Of a stretch of DNA of 64,000 bases, positions 1 to 11,700 are shown one piece after another (the first letter of the stretch is position 1; each line of letters starts with the position of its first letter). Source of the DNA: Camellia lanceoleosa (lineage: Eukaryota; Streptophyta; Magnoliopsida; Ericales; Theaceae); assembly GCA_025200525.1 (NCBI GenBank), contig CM045761.1, forward strand, positions 140,060,223-140,124,222, written 5' to 3'. A model generated the notes under the pieces. The model had not been told where the DNA came from. It was given only the letters and a program-made list of their open reading frames with translations, and did not search any database. A program made the translations under genes and the position numbers.

Positions 1-135
1 TCAATAATTGGGGACTCTAAACTTCAAACTAAAGATGAGAGTCCAAATCACAAGCATCGATGGATTGAACATTGATGAAAATTTAATCTGCTGACAATAA
101 TATAATTAAAAGCATGTGGGTGTAGGTGTACCTAC

Positions 136-1308
136 CCAGTGCAATCTTAATCAAGGGAAGGTTGTTGGAATCTGGAATTGGACTGCAACCTGATCCATCT
201 GTTCTTCCATCACCTTCATAGCCCTCTGGACAAGAACAACTGTATGTGCCAGGTAAATTGTGGCATGTGATGTTGCAGGGACTTGGGCTTGAAATAACGC
301 ACTCATCAATATCTGAAACAGAGAACCACCAAGTTTGATATTTGATGCCAAATTCGATAGCTACAGTATATAAATCATAGCATCAATGTTAAGAAGAAAT
401 TTAAAGCTTTCAACATAGTTGTTGTTACCTGTACAACCATTAGGAGAATAAGGGTTCCCTTCATATCCCTGGGAGCAATTGCAGCGATACCCAGGACCAT
501 TGTCAAAGTCATAACAGTCGCTATTAGCCTTGCAAGCAAAACTAGTAAGATTTTTTTTGGCTTCATCACATCTTTGGTTCCCTACTGCCCAATCAAGCAC
601 CACTGGAACCATTGATCTATTTTGTAAGTTTGCAAGATCTATAGAAGAGAAGGTATAATTATTTTCCTCGGCTACAAAAGCATAACTGCACGGATTGAAC
701 TCCCAAACACGAGTATGGTTGTCATGGCTACTGACATTGAATTTGAAACTCGTCACTTCCTTTGGGATACTTTTCTCACAGCAGCCAATGCCAGAACAAG
801 AGCTGTTGATCACGTTGTCGATGCTGTCACATTGTGACAAGCAACCCGTGCTATAGTTTTGTCCCTCAAAACCCTCAATAACACCGTAGGTGTCACAGCC
901 TATGGCTATGAACTTATTTCGGGTGATTGAGATGGGAAATTTGCCAGATCTGACTGAGATTTGATTTTTGGAAACCTGAAGACCCTGTTTGTTGTAGCAA
1001 TCAAGAGCTATCGAGGATGATATGTGTAATTCACCAGAAAGAAGTATGTCTGTTATCTCTATGCTACCCTCACTTGTATTTAAATACAGCTTGTGAGGGT
1101 CGGAGGAGTGGTCACAAGTAACATGAAAATGTTCTTCCATGTAGCATCCTTCATTTGTGCCAAATGGGTACATGATGTTAATGCCACCGCAACTAGTTGG
1201 GCAACCAGATGAGGTTTCAGCGGTGGCGGCAACAGTAGCAGCAGCAAGAACAGCTGCTCCCAAAACCCATGCTAACATAGGCTGCAGAAGCATCCTAGGT
1301 AAATACAT
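136..1308 (-). CDS. Wall-associated receptor kinase (WAK-like), 5' two exons; gene runs off the left edge
   Basis: WAKs are plasma-membrane receptor kinases whose ectodomain contacts cell-wall pectin. Exon 1 runs from ATG at 1308 to 429 and ends at CAG|GTAAC. Exon 2 runs from 312 (after TTTCAG) to 136 and ends before GTAGGT. Both introns are phase 1, as usual in this family. Exon 1 encodes a signal peptide (about residues 1-30, hydrophobic, Ala-rich), then a GUB_WAK domain with the hallmark YPFG near residue 48, paired cysteines (SGIGCC) and many N-glycosylation sequons. The WAK-associated segment (VVLDWAVGN) follows, then a first EGF module ending NPYSPNGC. Exon 2 begins DIDEC and is a calcium-binding-type EGF. 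No stop or frameshift is visible. The transmembrane segment and kinase exon would lie left of base 1, so whether the whole gene is intact cannot be judged. The 5' flank is shared, inverted, with 36-61 kb. Confidence 0.9.
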
Positions 1309-2226
1309 GGGTAGAGTTGGCTTTCTAGGAATGAGAGAGTTTTGCAGTAGTATATATCATTCTAAGCTGCAGGAGCAATTTAGGAAGAACCAGAAAACTC
1401 AGTAGGCTGTGTTTGAAAAATAAACAACGGCATCATCGAAATATGTCTAGTCTTTCTTAACAACCTGTTGACAATGTCACATTAAGAATATCTTAATTTT
1501 CTCAAGTTAGGAAATTTCATACTTTGGTTAAGCAAGTTTCTACGTTACCTCATATAATAATCACTAATGACAAGCTTTGTGATTCAACACATGACGAAAA
1601 GTATAGGATGGGCTTGACAAAGTACTTCAGGTCATTGTCACAACGAAAATTAATCATATATGTACTTTTTCACGAGTATTAAAAGCCTTCTCTGCTTTTA
1701 TTCTTCGATAGATATATCCTAGGACCTTCGTGAGATGGCTACTTTTCTTTGAATTACTCATCAGTATTTTCCTTCTCATCTACTTAGACATTCACACCAT
1801 GAACGAACTTAATTTGTTTTCTTCTCTTTCATTTTTTAAGTCTTACCTCACGCAAAAATATGAGTTCCCCGCTTGCGTTTATAACTTGGTCCCACTATTT
1901 TTGTCTAGTGATCAAAATTTTGTTCATTCATAACATTACTATTTGTTTATTTTATTTTAAAACTTCCAGTCAGTATTGGTTTCCTCGGCCACCCATGGGC
2001 CAATAGAGTCATTTGCATTCACGGAAAAGTATATTGATGTGTAGAGCTTTAAAATTTTGCTGACTTTGGATAAGGATTTTTATTTTTATTAATTATTTTA
2101 TTTTATTTTATTTTTGGCACAAGGATATTTTTCCAAGCAAAAAAGGCTTAAAAGACATGGATAAGAATTTTCCGCATTAATTTTTCTCTAATAATCGTGT
2201 TATGTCTTTTACTAGACCAAAATATG
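1309..2226. other. WAK 5' flank, outer block of the large inverted duplication
   Basis: No gene seen. From about 1440 this flank aligns in reverse with 60970-60750 (1440-1705), 44790-44690 (1706-1835) and 44460-44050 (1836-2210). Near 1706-1724 it keeps the uninterrupted form of the site that holds a SINE plus an LTR element in the other copy. Near 1806 it lacks the MITE found at 44459-44695. The WAK promoter should lie in the first few hundred bases, but I cannot define a TATA box or start site with confidence. Confidence 0.7.
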
Positions 2227-2233
2227 TCACTAA

Positions 2234-3802
2234 GGTGGTGTTTGGTAACTTGGTTTTTGGTTTTTTTTTTTGTTTTTTTTTATTTTTTCACTACAAGACA
2301 AATGTTTTATAAAACCAAAAAAAAATAAATCCAAACAAAATATCACATCAAATTTCATAATCATTTCATTTTTTCTCTTACAAACATCACATCTAACTAC
2401 AAAAAAATCTAACTATTTTTCCAAACACAAATGTTGCGTTTGATAGAGTTTTGTAAATATGATTTGAGAGTATGAGTTGTATTTTGAGTTTGTGAGTTGT
2501 GGAATTATGATTTGAGTGTAGAAAATTTGTTTGGTTATGGTTTTTGAATAGAGTGTTGAATTGAGTTTTGAATTGAGAGTAGAATTGAGTTTTAAAAGTT
2601 TGATTTGACATGTGAAGTAGGAAAATTTGTTTGGTTATGAATTTTGGAAAAAGTTTTCAAAACTTAATTCAAATTATTATAACTCATAACAAAACATACT
2701 ACTTTCACACTATTGAAAATTCTAATCAACATTCATAACCAAACTCTTTTTAAAATTCAATTAAAAAAAATTATTATTAACAGAAAATAACAGTAATCAA
2801 TTTTTTAATTGAAAATACTACAAAGGAAATAATTTTTTTTCACAATAAATATTCAAAAAATTTAAATCATAAATATTTAAATAATTTAAATAATCTAAAA
2901 AATTTAATAAGTAAAAAATTAAAATAAATATTTAAAAAATTTAAATCGTAAAAATTTAAATAATCAAAAAATTTTAATAATTTAAAATGTTAATATTTTT
3001 AATTTAAAAATAACTTTACACTCAAATCGTAACTAAACACATAAAACAAAACTCAATTAATAAATTATTTTTAAAACTAATAACCAAACACATAACTCGA
3101 AATTTCATATTACTTTCACAACTCTGCACTCAAATTGTAAACAAATACATAACAAAAAAATTAAAATATTTAAAAATATTTTTATAAAATAGAGTTTGAA
3201 TTTATTTTTATAAAATATTTTAAAATTTAAAAAATTAAAATCGTAATATTTTGAAATTAAAATATTAAAAAAATTAAAAAATATAACATATTTAAATATT
3301 TAAATATTTAAAATCTTAACAAAATTAAAATATTTTTAAAATATTTAAAAATATTTTTATAAAATAGAGTTTGAATTTATTTTTATAAAATATTTTAAAA
3401 TTTAAAAAATTAAAATCGTAATATTTTGAAATTAAAATATTTAAAAATATTCAAAAAATTAAAAAAATCGTAACATATTTAATATATTAAAATATTTAAA
3501 ATCTTAACAAAATTAAAATATTTTTAAAATATTTAAAAAATTAAAATATTGATTTGAATTGAGTTTGGAAAATTTTTTGAATTATGTGTTTGGTTATGAG
3601 TTTTGAAAAGTAATGATTATGTTTTGAATTGAGTTTTGAGAAATGGATGTAGAATTATGATTTGAAAGTTCAAAACAAACAACACACTCAAATAAATGGG
3701 TGGAACTATAATTCAAAACGCTTATCAAATAGAGTCAAAAAATTTTCTTCAATAATATCCTACAACTAAAAAAATTTATAAAAAAATTCACTTCCCAAAC
3801 AC
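2234..3802. repeat. AT-rich nested inverted-repeat island (MITE-like)
   Basis: A very AT-rich block built of short permutations such as TTTAAAAATATT. Both ends carry a GTGTTTGG / CCAAACAC inverted pair (2238-2245 and 3795-3802). The word tcactaa flanks both sides (2227-2233 and 3803-3809), although on the left four bases separate it from the inverted pair. Inside, segments resembling TTGAATTGAGTTTTGAATTG near 2550 and 3610 and their complements near 3005-3130 suggest nested foldback elements. A segment of about 175 bp (from about 3160) is repeated in tandem from about 3335. No coding potential. Confidence 0.45.
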
Positions 3803-4049
3803 TCACTAAATCTTATCGACTTTTATTTTATTTTTTGATTCAATGGTAAGAACTTGTGTACACATCGACTAATCCCCTCTCAGGTCATGCCGAGATTATG
3901 GAATTTACGAGAAATTTTTTTTCTTGTGGCCTGGCCTCAAAAGTTGAACCATGTGTGAGAAGCATACCAGTCAACCATTTAGGACAATTTTCAAGGTTAC
4001 TCAATCTTATAATTCAATTGTTTAAAGTTAACATATTGTCCTGTGTTAG

Positions 4050-5170
4050 CCACAATTCTGGACATTAATACAAGCAGCTCCATTTTCCATCTCAATACAT
4101 TGGTATGAAGTTGGTTTAAACGTGAAGTTGATGAATTTGAACAAAAACATTGTAAGACTAAATTTGCAAAAGTATTTAAAAAAAAATTCTACTAGTTTTA
4201 TGTTTTTTTTTTTATTTTTTATTTTTGGAAACTTTAAAATATTTCAAAAAAAAACAATATTTTCTTTTGTTTTAGGTTGATTTGGATAAACATTTGAAAT
4301 ATAGGTGTTGAAAAATTTTAGAAGTGAATGGGAATTGACTCTATTTGAATTAAAGGATTTAATCTTTCATGATATCTATTCGTATGAAAGGGTGTAAACC
4401 CAAAGAGACATGACTATTTTAAAGGTCACGAGTACTTTTATAAATACCATCCCATTCTATGGCTTTGATGCATAAATTAAGATTTGTTTTAAAATTCATA
4501 CATTATGTTTAGTCGAGTATATAAGAGACGGTGCATGACACAAATTGATTCATTGTATACATAGAAAGTTGTGCAATTTCTGTGTGGGGTGATCATTGTA
4601 TCTTGAAGACAGGACGTCCATTAATCCCAAGTACCAGAGGTGAGGGCGAAATTCTGTCTTAAAGACACAGAGTTCAAACACTGGTTTCGGTCACAATCTA
4701 TAGTAAATTTACAAAATTTTTATAAGAAAATTTCTATGTTTTTTTTTTATTATTTATTTATATTAAATTAATTTTACCAAAAATATTTTTCCTAAACATG
4801 ATGAAATTATGATGGAAATGGCATAATTATGATATGAAAGTCAAAGTGTACCGCAACACATTTCTTTTATGCAATATTGAACATTTCTCAAGCAATTTAT
4901 TCAACATTTCATTTTTGTTTTTTTACCAAACAAAAATGGATTCAAATTATAGACTTCTCTTTTGGGAGGTGGGGTAGGAAATTAAGGACTTGAATGAAAG
5001 ATAATCATTACATAACTGTTGGAATTTTTGGGGTTCATCTTCTTTGATTGGAGCCATTAGTTTGCTCTAGCAATCTAGTTGACCAACGTTTGAAGCATTC
5101 AAGGCCGGCCATCTTGAGCCCGTAAATACTTGCAAAAATTAGGTCTCGAAATATTTTTAATCCAATGTAA
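4050..5170. repeat. Inverted duplication block paired with 40850-42330
   Basis: Noncoding sequence that aligns in reverse complement with 40850-42330. Anchors include TGGACATTAATACAA at about 4060 against 42310, the stretch around 4120-4180 against 42170-42260, and GATTGGAGCCAT at about 5050 against 40970. The partner copy holds an extra hAT-like element at 41177-42009 that is missing here near 4870. Similarity is high but with many indels, so the duplication is old. Confidence 0.8.
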
Positions 5171-5401
5171 TATTGGTGATTTTATTTTTACCTAAAAAAT
5201 TATTCAATACGCTTAATTTCTCAATACTCTTTATTAAATTATTTAAAATTATAATTTATTCTCAATATATTCTATGTCTTTTTTACAAATTACCTTTCAA
5301 GATAAAATAATAATTTATGATACACCAAAATAATAAACAAATAAAAAATATTAAATTCCACCATTTTAAAAACTCTTAAACAGATTTCTTAAACATCTTC
5401 C

Positions 5402-5830
5402 ATGTTTAATGATGCGGGGCAAGTTGCAAAGCTTCAGTGGAAGAGAATGGTTAATGATATATCCAACAAGGGGAAGTTAAAAAATTATCTAGCAGTCTGG
5501 GATGTATTGAGTAGTATATGAAAGGCATTCTATTAGAGGTCTCTGTTGCTCTTGGTGTGTTGGTTTTAGAACCAAGGGAGGAGCCATGGAAAAGGAAACT
5601 CATTACATTTAGCAAAAACCCAAAGCTTTATATAGTGGAAGGAGACGATTTGATATCGAAGATTTGAGTTTGTAAGGCTTATGAAATTGTGGATGAACAC
5701 TAATTTCTAGGCGGTGTTAGATTTGATATTGCAAGTGGCTGTAAATGGGAATTTGAGCGAAGATATGGTCAAGAAAATGTTAGTGTTCAGTGACATGGAA
5801 TTTGATCACACTTTGTTTCGGGTGATATAA
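5402..5830 (+). pseudogene. Relic of a plant DUF2828/DUF7788 (vWA-like) protein
   Basis: Reading across frames gives recognisable pieces of the plant DUF2828/DUF7788 family. First comes a segment with LQWKRMV and GKLKNYLAVWDV (5402-5518), where the intact family has its vWA-like metal-site motif. A second frame gives SVALGVLV and EEPWKRKLITFSKNPKL (about 5536-5630). Then GDDLISK follows, and near 5787 FSDMEFDH. The fragments keep the family order but are separated by stops (a TGA ends the first at about 5520) and frameshifts, so no product is possible. Only the C-terminal half of the family is represented. Identification rests on motif recall, not a search. Confidence 0.6.
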
Positions 5831-5956
5831 AGTGTTGAATACACACATAATTGAGTGATGGATTGCTTTAAAAAAATTATTATTATTTCCATTCATTTTT
5901 TGATTTTATTCAAATTTTATTTTATTTGTAAATAAAAACACAATAAGATATAGAAA

Positions 5957-6132
5957 AATGTTAGGGACGCCAAATGTTTTACCAACATTTCTTCCAAATG
6001 TCTTACCAACATTTTTTTTCCAAATGTCTTACATGGGTGTACGACCCATACCATGTGGGTTCCATGTGAGTCGTACACCCATGTGAGATATTTGGTAAAA
6101 ATATTGGTAAAACATTTTGGATCCCTAACATT
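5957..6132. mobile_element. Short foldback MITE
   Basis: An imperfect inverted repeat of about 176 bp. The left end aatgttaggga pairs with the right end tccctaacatt. The arms continue with ccaaatgttttaccaac against its complement, and the centre holds a long pairing around tgggtgtacgac / gtcgtacaccca. No clear target duplication was seen. Confidence 0.6.
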
Positions 6133-6139
6133 ACTTGAT

Positions 6140-7307
6140 GATAATTGTGAGGAAGAAAATGAATAAAAAATAATTAAAACTTTGATTTATTAAAATAATA
6201 ATAATAATAATTAAAACTTTGGAAAAAAGATGAAGCAACTTGAATATGAAATATATATATGTATAAAATTATTTTAAGGTTTAATGTATATTGTTCTTAT
6301 TAGTAAATTTACATTAGGATATAATAGGAAGTAAAATTTCAAAATTTTAGTTGGACTACTGAGTTAATATTTGAGGACAAATAGAATCACCCATGTAATA
6401 TTAGTAGCCTAAAATAGAAGGGGCAAATTATCCATTAGTCATTTTTGAAAAGTGTGTATTCTATTTAATCCCAAAATCTTTTAGGTAGACCCAAAAGTCC
6501 TATGTTCATTTATGTTATCCTCTTTCCCTACACCTTACTTCTTCTCTTTATCTCTCTTTATCTGATATCGATGACAACCATGATCACGACCATGACCACA
6601 CTTTTCTTCTTTTCTTTCTCTTCCTAATCTACAGTCACTAGCAACCGGCAACCACCATTGATTGGGATTCACCGGTAACCACCGAGCATCAACTCTTTAT
6701 TTCGCGTTCACCGACAACGAAAGAGATGAGTTTCCAACAAAGAAGAAGAGTAGATCTACTCAATTCTAATGTAGATCTACTCAAGTTTATATCAGATTTG
6801 AGTAGATCTATGTTAGATCTGATTAGATCTAAACTAAAAATTAGTTGCTTGAGTAAAAACATCTTTCCATATCTGTCTCTTTCCTTTGATCTCTCAATTT
6901 TTTTACTTTTTCTGTACTACACACTTCTATTCTCCTATTATAATAGAAAAATCTTCACATTTTGAACGAGTTATTTTCGAATTTTAGTTACAGGCGGTGA
7001 AAATTGTAAAATTTTACATTTTCAATTTTTTTGGTGCTGTAATGAATCATTCTTTAAAATTGTAAAATCTTATAGTTTCATAACTTTTTTTAGAACTTTA
7101 AAATTTTGCAGTTTCATAACACTTTTAAAGCTTACTTTTCAATTTGATCAATATTGGAGATTATTTACTTAAACCCTACAAAAATTGAAAATAACATATA
7201 TATATTTTTTTCCATTATTGCTGTTTGTTGTTCTTAGATTTTTCTTTTTCTTTCTGTTTATCAATATTTAGCATATTTTGCTATGTTTTATCGCTTTAAT
7301 TTGTCAG

Positions 7308-7368
<61 letters not shown>

Positions 7369-7720
7369 GTTTGGCAATATTATAGATATTCTGGTAAGTC
7401 TCCGACGATATTCTTGACATCCAGCAAATATTTTAGATATTCCGACGACTTTCGGTGATGTTTAGAACATTCTGGTGATACTCTAACGAATTTCCAGTGA
7501 CTTCCCAGTGATGTTGGCGAGTCTCCAATGATCGTCTAACGAAAATCCAACTATGGTGGGATGTAACCGTCTTTAAATTTTATTTTTTTTAAAAAAAAGA
7601 TTTTTTTTGGTAATAATTAAAAATATGTAAGACTAATTGATACAAGTATTTTGTTTTGGGACTAAATTGATTATGAACTTTGCATATGAGACTTATCAGT
7701 GAGTTTCCCAAATTGAAGTC
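6140..7720. other. Noncoding interval with an AGATCT-rich patch and a TTA microsatellite
   Basis: No credible gene. The patch at 6746-6832 repeats agatct seven times in under 90 bases, partly as gtagatctactcaa. A (TTA)n microsatellite occupies 7310-7368. The stretch 7380-7560 repeats phrases such as tctccgacga and tttccagtgac, resembling transposon internal sequence, but no family could be named. Confidence 0.5.
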
Positions 7721-7882
7721 CAGCCCAATATTCTATAGTTTCAAGGGTTTTTTACCAGTTTGTCTCAATAATTGAGTCTATTACCCATTAGGTCCTAAGT
7801 TTCTATCCCATGCACCAGGAAGTCCTGTTGTATTTTTTTTTATCCCGATTTTACCCATGTTATGAATTATGTGGTTCTATTT

Positions 7883-7885
<3 letters not shown>

Positions 7886-7956
<71 letters not shown>
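7886..7956. repeat. Compound (TC)n(AC)n microsatellite
   Basis: About 17 TC units (7886-7920) pass directly into about 18 CA units (7921-7956). The apparent Leu-Ser/Thr-His reading frame through it is a translation artefact. Confidence 0.95.
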
Positions 7957-7959
<3 letters not shown>

Positions 7960-8184
7960 GAATTGTTTTGAAAAGTATTTCATGCATTATTGTGTTGCAA
8001 GAGCCATTGATTGTGCCCCTGTAATGTTAGGCGGAGATGAAGGGGTCATGGTGTCAACGGCGGTGAGAAAGTTTGTGACGAAGACTTGGCAATCGAACGG
8101 TTGTTCGTTGATATTGGTGAACATGAGAGCTGACTCTATGGCCCTTGGATTTGAGAGAGATGGTGTTAGAGTTGAGAGAGATTG

Positions 8185-8380
8185 CGAAAATTTGGAATTG
8201 AAAGAAATGGTGTTAGGTCTGAGAGAGATCAAGAAAATCGACATGAACGGAGATGCGTGTGTCGACATTGACGAGTTCAAAGCTCTGTACCAATTAATAA
8301 TGGAAAAGCGAGACAAAAGGAAGACATAAGAGAGGCGTTCAGATCAAAATGGTGATGGGTTCATCTAGGTATTTTCAATG
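8185..8380 (+). pseudogene. Calmodulin-like (CML) EF-hand gene fragment
   Basis: The frame ending at 8329 contains IKKIDMNGDACVDIDEF followed by ALYQLIMEKRD. This is an EF-hand loop (D-x-N-x-D-x-C-x-D-x-x-E) and linker of the kind found between the second and third EF-hands of plant CML proteins. After the stop at about 8327, a shifted frame gives DQNGDGFI, the start of the next EF-hand loop, then a stop. N-terminal and C-terminal EF-hands are missing. Upstream sequence (7960-8180) is open but not recognisable. The fragment sits beside an array of GATAAATTTATC palindromes and may have been captured by a transposon. Confidence 0.6.
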
Positions 8381-8404
8381 CCGATTGGAGCTCCTATCTT
8401 GTTT

Positions 8405-8790
8405 AAACCAGTGATAAATTTATCAGTAAATTTATTGAATATGTTTGATTTTGTATAAAATTTGATAAACTAAACAATGATAAATTTATCATTTGTAGTG
8501 GTAATTTTCCTTTTGTAATTTTCTTTACAAACAGTCAATGATAAATTTATTATTGAATCTGACATCATTATTGCCACCATCTTATTTTATAAATTTATCA
8601 TTTGTAATGGTGATGATTAAATTTTCCTTCTGCATTTTTTTTTTTTTTTTGCAAACAGTCAATGATAAATTTATCATTGAATTTATCTCTGATTCTTGTG
8701 TTGGTTTGTAATGGTGATTACTTGATTTTTTTTCTGTAATTTTTTTACAAACAAACAGTGATAAATTTATCATTGAATTTGATTTTTGAT
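8405..8790. repeat. Dispersed GATAAATTTATC palindrome repeats
   Basis: The 12-bp palindrome GATAAATTTATC, or a one-base variant, recurs about six times (near 8412, 8478, 8528, 8588, 8662 and 8758), often in the context aatgataaatttatcatt. The same motif clusters at 32195-32320. No gene. Confidence 0.7.
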
Positions 8791-8989
8791 ACTTTGTCTT
8801 GATCTGTGAATGTGAAAACTTATGAGAACTATTTTTTGGTAATGGCTTATCATCTCTCTCATTCATTCTCTTTATCATTTTTCTTGAGAAGTTAAACATG
8901 TGGGTTATCAGGGATAAAATGGGAAGGTAGGCTAAATTATTTTAGAATAGGATCTCATGGGTATTAAGTTCAGTCCAAAGTACCAGCCC

Positions 8990-9115
8990 GTAACTCGCCC
9001 TAGTTTCAACACACAACACAAAAGGCCCAAAAAAATTTAGGGGTACAAATTTAATTATAAAATATAATGGGTGAAGTTTGTAAATAATAAAATCTTATCA
9101 ATTTAATTTCCAGAG
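8990..9115. repeat. Inverted duplication block paired with 39640-39760
   Basis: The block around TTTCAACACACAACA and GGGTGAAGTTTGTAAATAA is the reverse complement of 39640-39760 with few differences. It links the 4-5 kb and 9.7 kb blocks of the large inverted duplication. Downstream, 9116-9690 is AT-rich with no gene seen. Confidence 0.75.
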
Positions 9116-9689
9116 CATTATCTATTAGGGAATCTACAGTCCAGCAGGTTTTAAAATAATAATAATAATAATAATTTAAATATATTGAAAATTTTATAAT
9201 ATTAATTATTAATATTTATAAAATTTATAATTAATATGTAATTAATTCTGACAATTCCCACTGACTTGTAAACATATTGACTTGTATTTTCCCCTTATCT
9301 ATTCTTTAGTTTTGGAACGAAGTAATGGTGCGGCATTGCATCACCGACGGAAGAGTCCTCTCTCCCTCTGCCCTAAATCTATTTTTTGTGCTCTAATTAC
9401 ATTTAAAAATTCATTATTTATTTATTTATTATTATTTCTTTATATATTGTTGAATTCATTGCTCTTTTTTGGTTTGATGACTTTGATTAATTTTGACTTG
9501 TGCTTTAAATCTAATTTTAGTGTCCTAATTTTTTTATCTAATTTTTTTTGGCAATAATATTGTTAATTTTTGTTTAATTTAAACTTTCTCATGCTTTTGT
9601 TTTGCTTGGATCACATATTGTCGTCAATTGTTAGTGAATTGTTGTGGTTGTTCTTTGGATTCTTTGCATATTGCCTAGTTCTTTCGCAA

Positions 9690-10135
9690 AGATAGCAAGT
9701 GAAATTTTGTTCACACCTTATAAAATTTAAAATTTTATTGTCCAAAGTAATTGGATCATAATTTTGAATAGAGACAATACACTTTAGAATTTTATTTTAT
9801 TTTATTGGACGAAACACACACTTTATGAGTATGTTGCCAAAATCATTTTCCATGATAGCTATTTATTTTTATTTTTTATTGTATTTTGAGCTAGTCTAGA
9901 TGACTGAGTTTATTTGAGTTGATGGGAAATTATTATTGATGTGGAGAGTTAAAAAATATCTTGCTGACTTTGGAATCCGGTGTAGTGTTGTTTGGATGGA
10001 TGTGTGTCTCTAGCCCAAATTGAACAGAGATTCAGAGTGATTGTGGATTGCGAATTCTTTGTAAGAGCAATTCTAATAACCACATTAAATATTATTTGAA
10101 TTTCTTTTGTCAAACGTCTCGAATTTTTATTTAAT
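9690..10135. repeat. Inner block of the inverted duplication, paired with 38640-38990 and 36355-36500
   Basis: 9690-9975 matches 38990-38770 in reverse (anchors attgtccaaagtaat, ttttccatgatagct, atatcttgctga). 10000-10135 matches 36500-36355 in reverse even more closely (anchors ggatggatgtgtgtctcta and ttgaatttcttttg). Related sequence also occurs directly repeated at 31480-31660. No gene. Confidence 0.8.
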
Positions 10136-10208
10136 CCATTATATTTACTAGAACATCATGTAACATTATTGAGAATGAATGATTGTACAATTGTTTTATT
10201 TTTTTGTA

Positions 10209-10836
10209 GGGTTAATTACACTAATAGTCCCTATAGTTTGGGACTTGTGTCATTTTGGTCCCTGACTTTTCAATTGTGACACATTTGACCCTGAATTTTG
10301 AATCTTGTTCCAAATAAGGACAATTGAAAATAATATTAAATTTTTTAAGGGTAAAATCGTCAATTTGATAAAATATAAACTAATTTGACAAAAATAAATG
10401 TCAAAAAAATATTTTAAATTTTTTAAAAATTATTTTTATCCACCAATGATAAAATTATGTAAAATTAATAAAAATTATATGATTAATTTTTTAAAAGTAA
10501 TTTTACATGATCATCATCCAAACACATAATGAAAATTAATTTGGTAAAAAAAATAAATAAATGTCTAAAAGATTTATCAATTTTACATAATTTTATTTTT
10601 AGTAGGTAGAAATAATTTTTAAAAATTCAAAAATATTTGTTTGATATTTATTTTTGTCAAATTAGTTTATATTTTATCAAATTGATAATTTTACCCTTGA
10701 AAAATCTAATTATATATTCAATTGTCCTTATTTGGAACAAGATTCAAAATTCAGGGTCAAATGTGTCACAATTGAAAAGTCAGGGACCAAAGTGACACAA
10801 GCCTCAAACTGTAGGGACTATTTGTGTAATTTGCCC
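10209..10836. mobile_element. Mutator-type MITE with long terminal inverted repeats
   Basis: Terminal inverted repeats of about 200 bp start gggttaattacac at 10209 and end gtgtaatttgccc at 10836. The arms pair through phrases such as tttggtccctgacttttcaa. The element is flanked by a perfect 9-bp target duplication ttttttgta (10200-10208 and 10837-10845), the length expected for Mutator-like transposition. Interior AT-rich, no ORF. Confidence 0.85.
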
Positions 10837-10845
10837 TTTTTTGTA

Positions 10846-11700
10846 TATATAAATCATGAGACGAGTCTTACTTAAGGGAGACGAATTGTGTTGCAAACTT
10901 AGTTTAGTCTAGACGATTCGTGCCGACTGAAGATGATTCGTGCCTACGTTTTCAATATACTCATCCTCTTGACGATGATCATTATTATCCGGGCCATTGA
11001 TTTGCTAGAATTGAGTATTTCAATTACATGATATGCAATTAGTAATAGATTTGAAATCCTAACTCTCTCTCCATATTCTGACAACTCTCTTTATTTGTGC
11101 AATTGCTTTAATTTTAATTTTAATTCTCATTGGTAAAAATTAATCATCCTCTCTTCTTCAAATTAAATTAGAAATTACCAATTGAATTGATATAACTCAG
11201 CCCAAAATCCACGTGGTACGATCCTGGACAATCCACTGTTCTGTCGAATTAGTGTTTTGTTTAGATTTTTATTTTTTGTTGAAACATGACCGATCAGGTA
11301 GTTTCTTTACCAATCTACCCATCTCTAGCATGTGCTGTTATTACCACCACCAAAACAAAGCTACTGTTTGTCGTCGACTACCACTTTGGTTCATCAATGA
11401 TCTCATGGGATTTGTTGCCGATCTCATCCATCTCTCCGACGACACACTGTTTGTAAAACCTTCCATTATAACAACAAAATCATTGTTATAATATAATTGA
11501 CTATTAAAAAAAGAACAATTATATTTCACTTTTGGAATTTTCAGATTGTATGACACATATTCAGAGTTTTGATAATATATCCAAATCAAAAATTGAAATT
11601 TTGTGTATAAAAAAGATTCAAAAACTTTTAAACTCAAATTCTAAAAATTCCAAAAGTGGAGAAGAGAGAGAGGTTGTTGGTAGAGATAAGAAGAGAGAGA
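10846..11700. other. Noncoding interval
   Basis: Open frames on both strands here (for example 11213-11491 plus and 11341-11637 minus) are short, overlap each other and show no recognisable domain. No gene, RNA or clear repeat boundary seen. Confidence 0.5.

Noticed and set aside
7862..8184. Long ORF start with Leu-Ser and Thr-His runs
   Set aside because: Produced by the (TC)n(AC)n microsatellite; only the downstream EF-hand part is a credible gene remnant.
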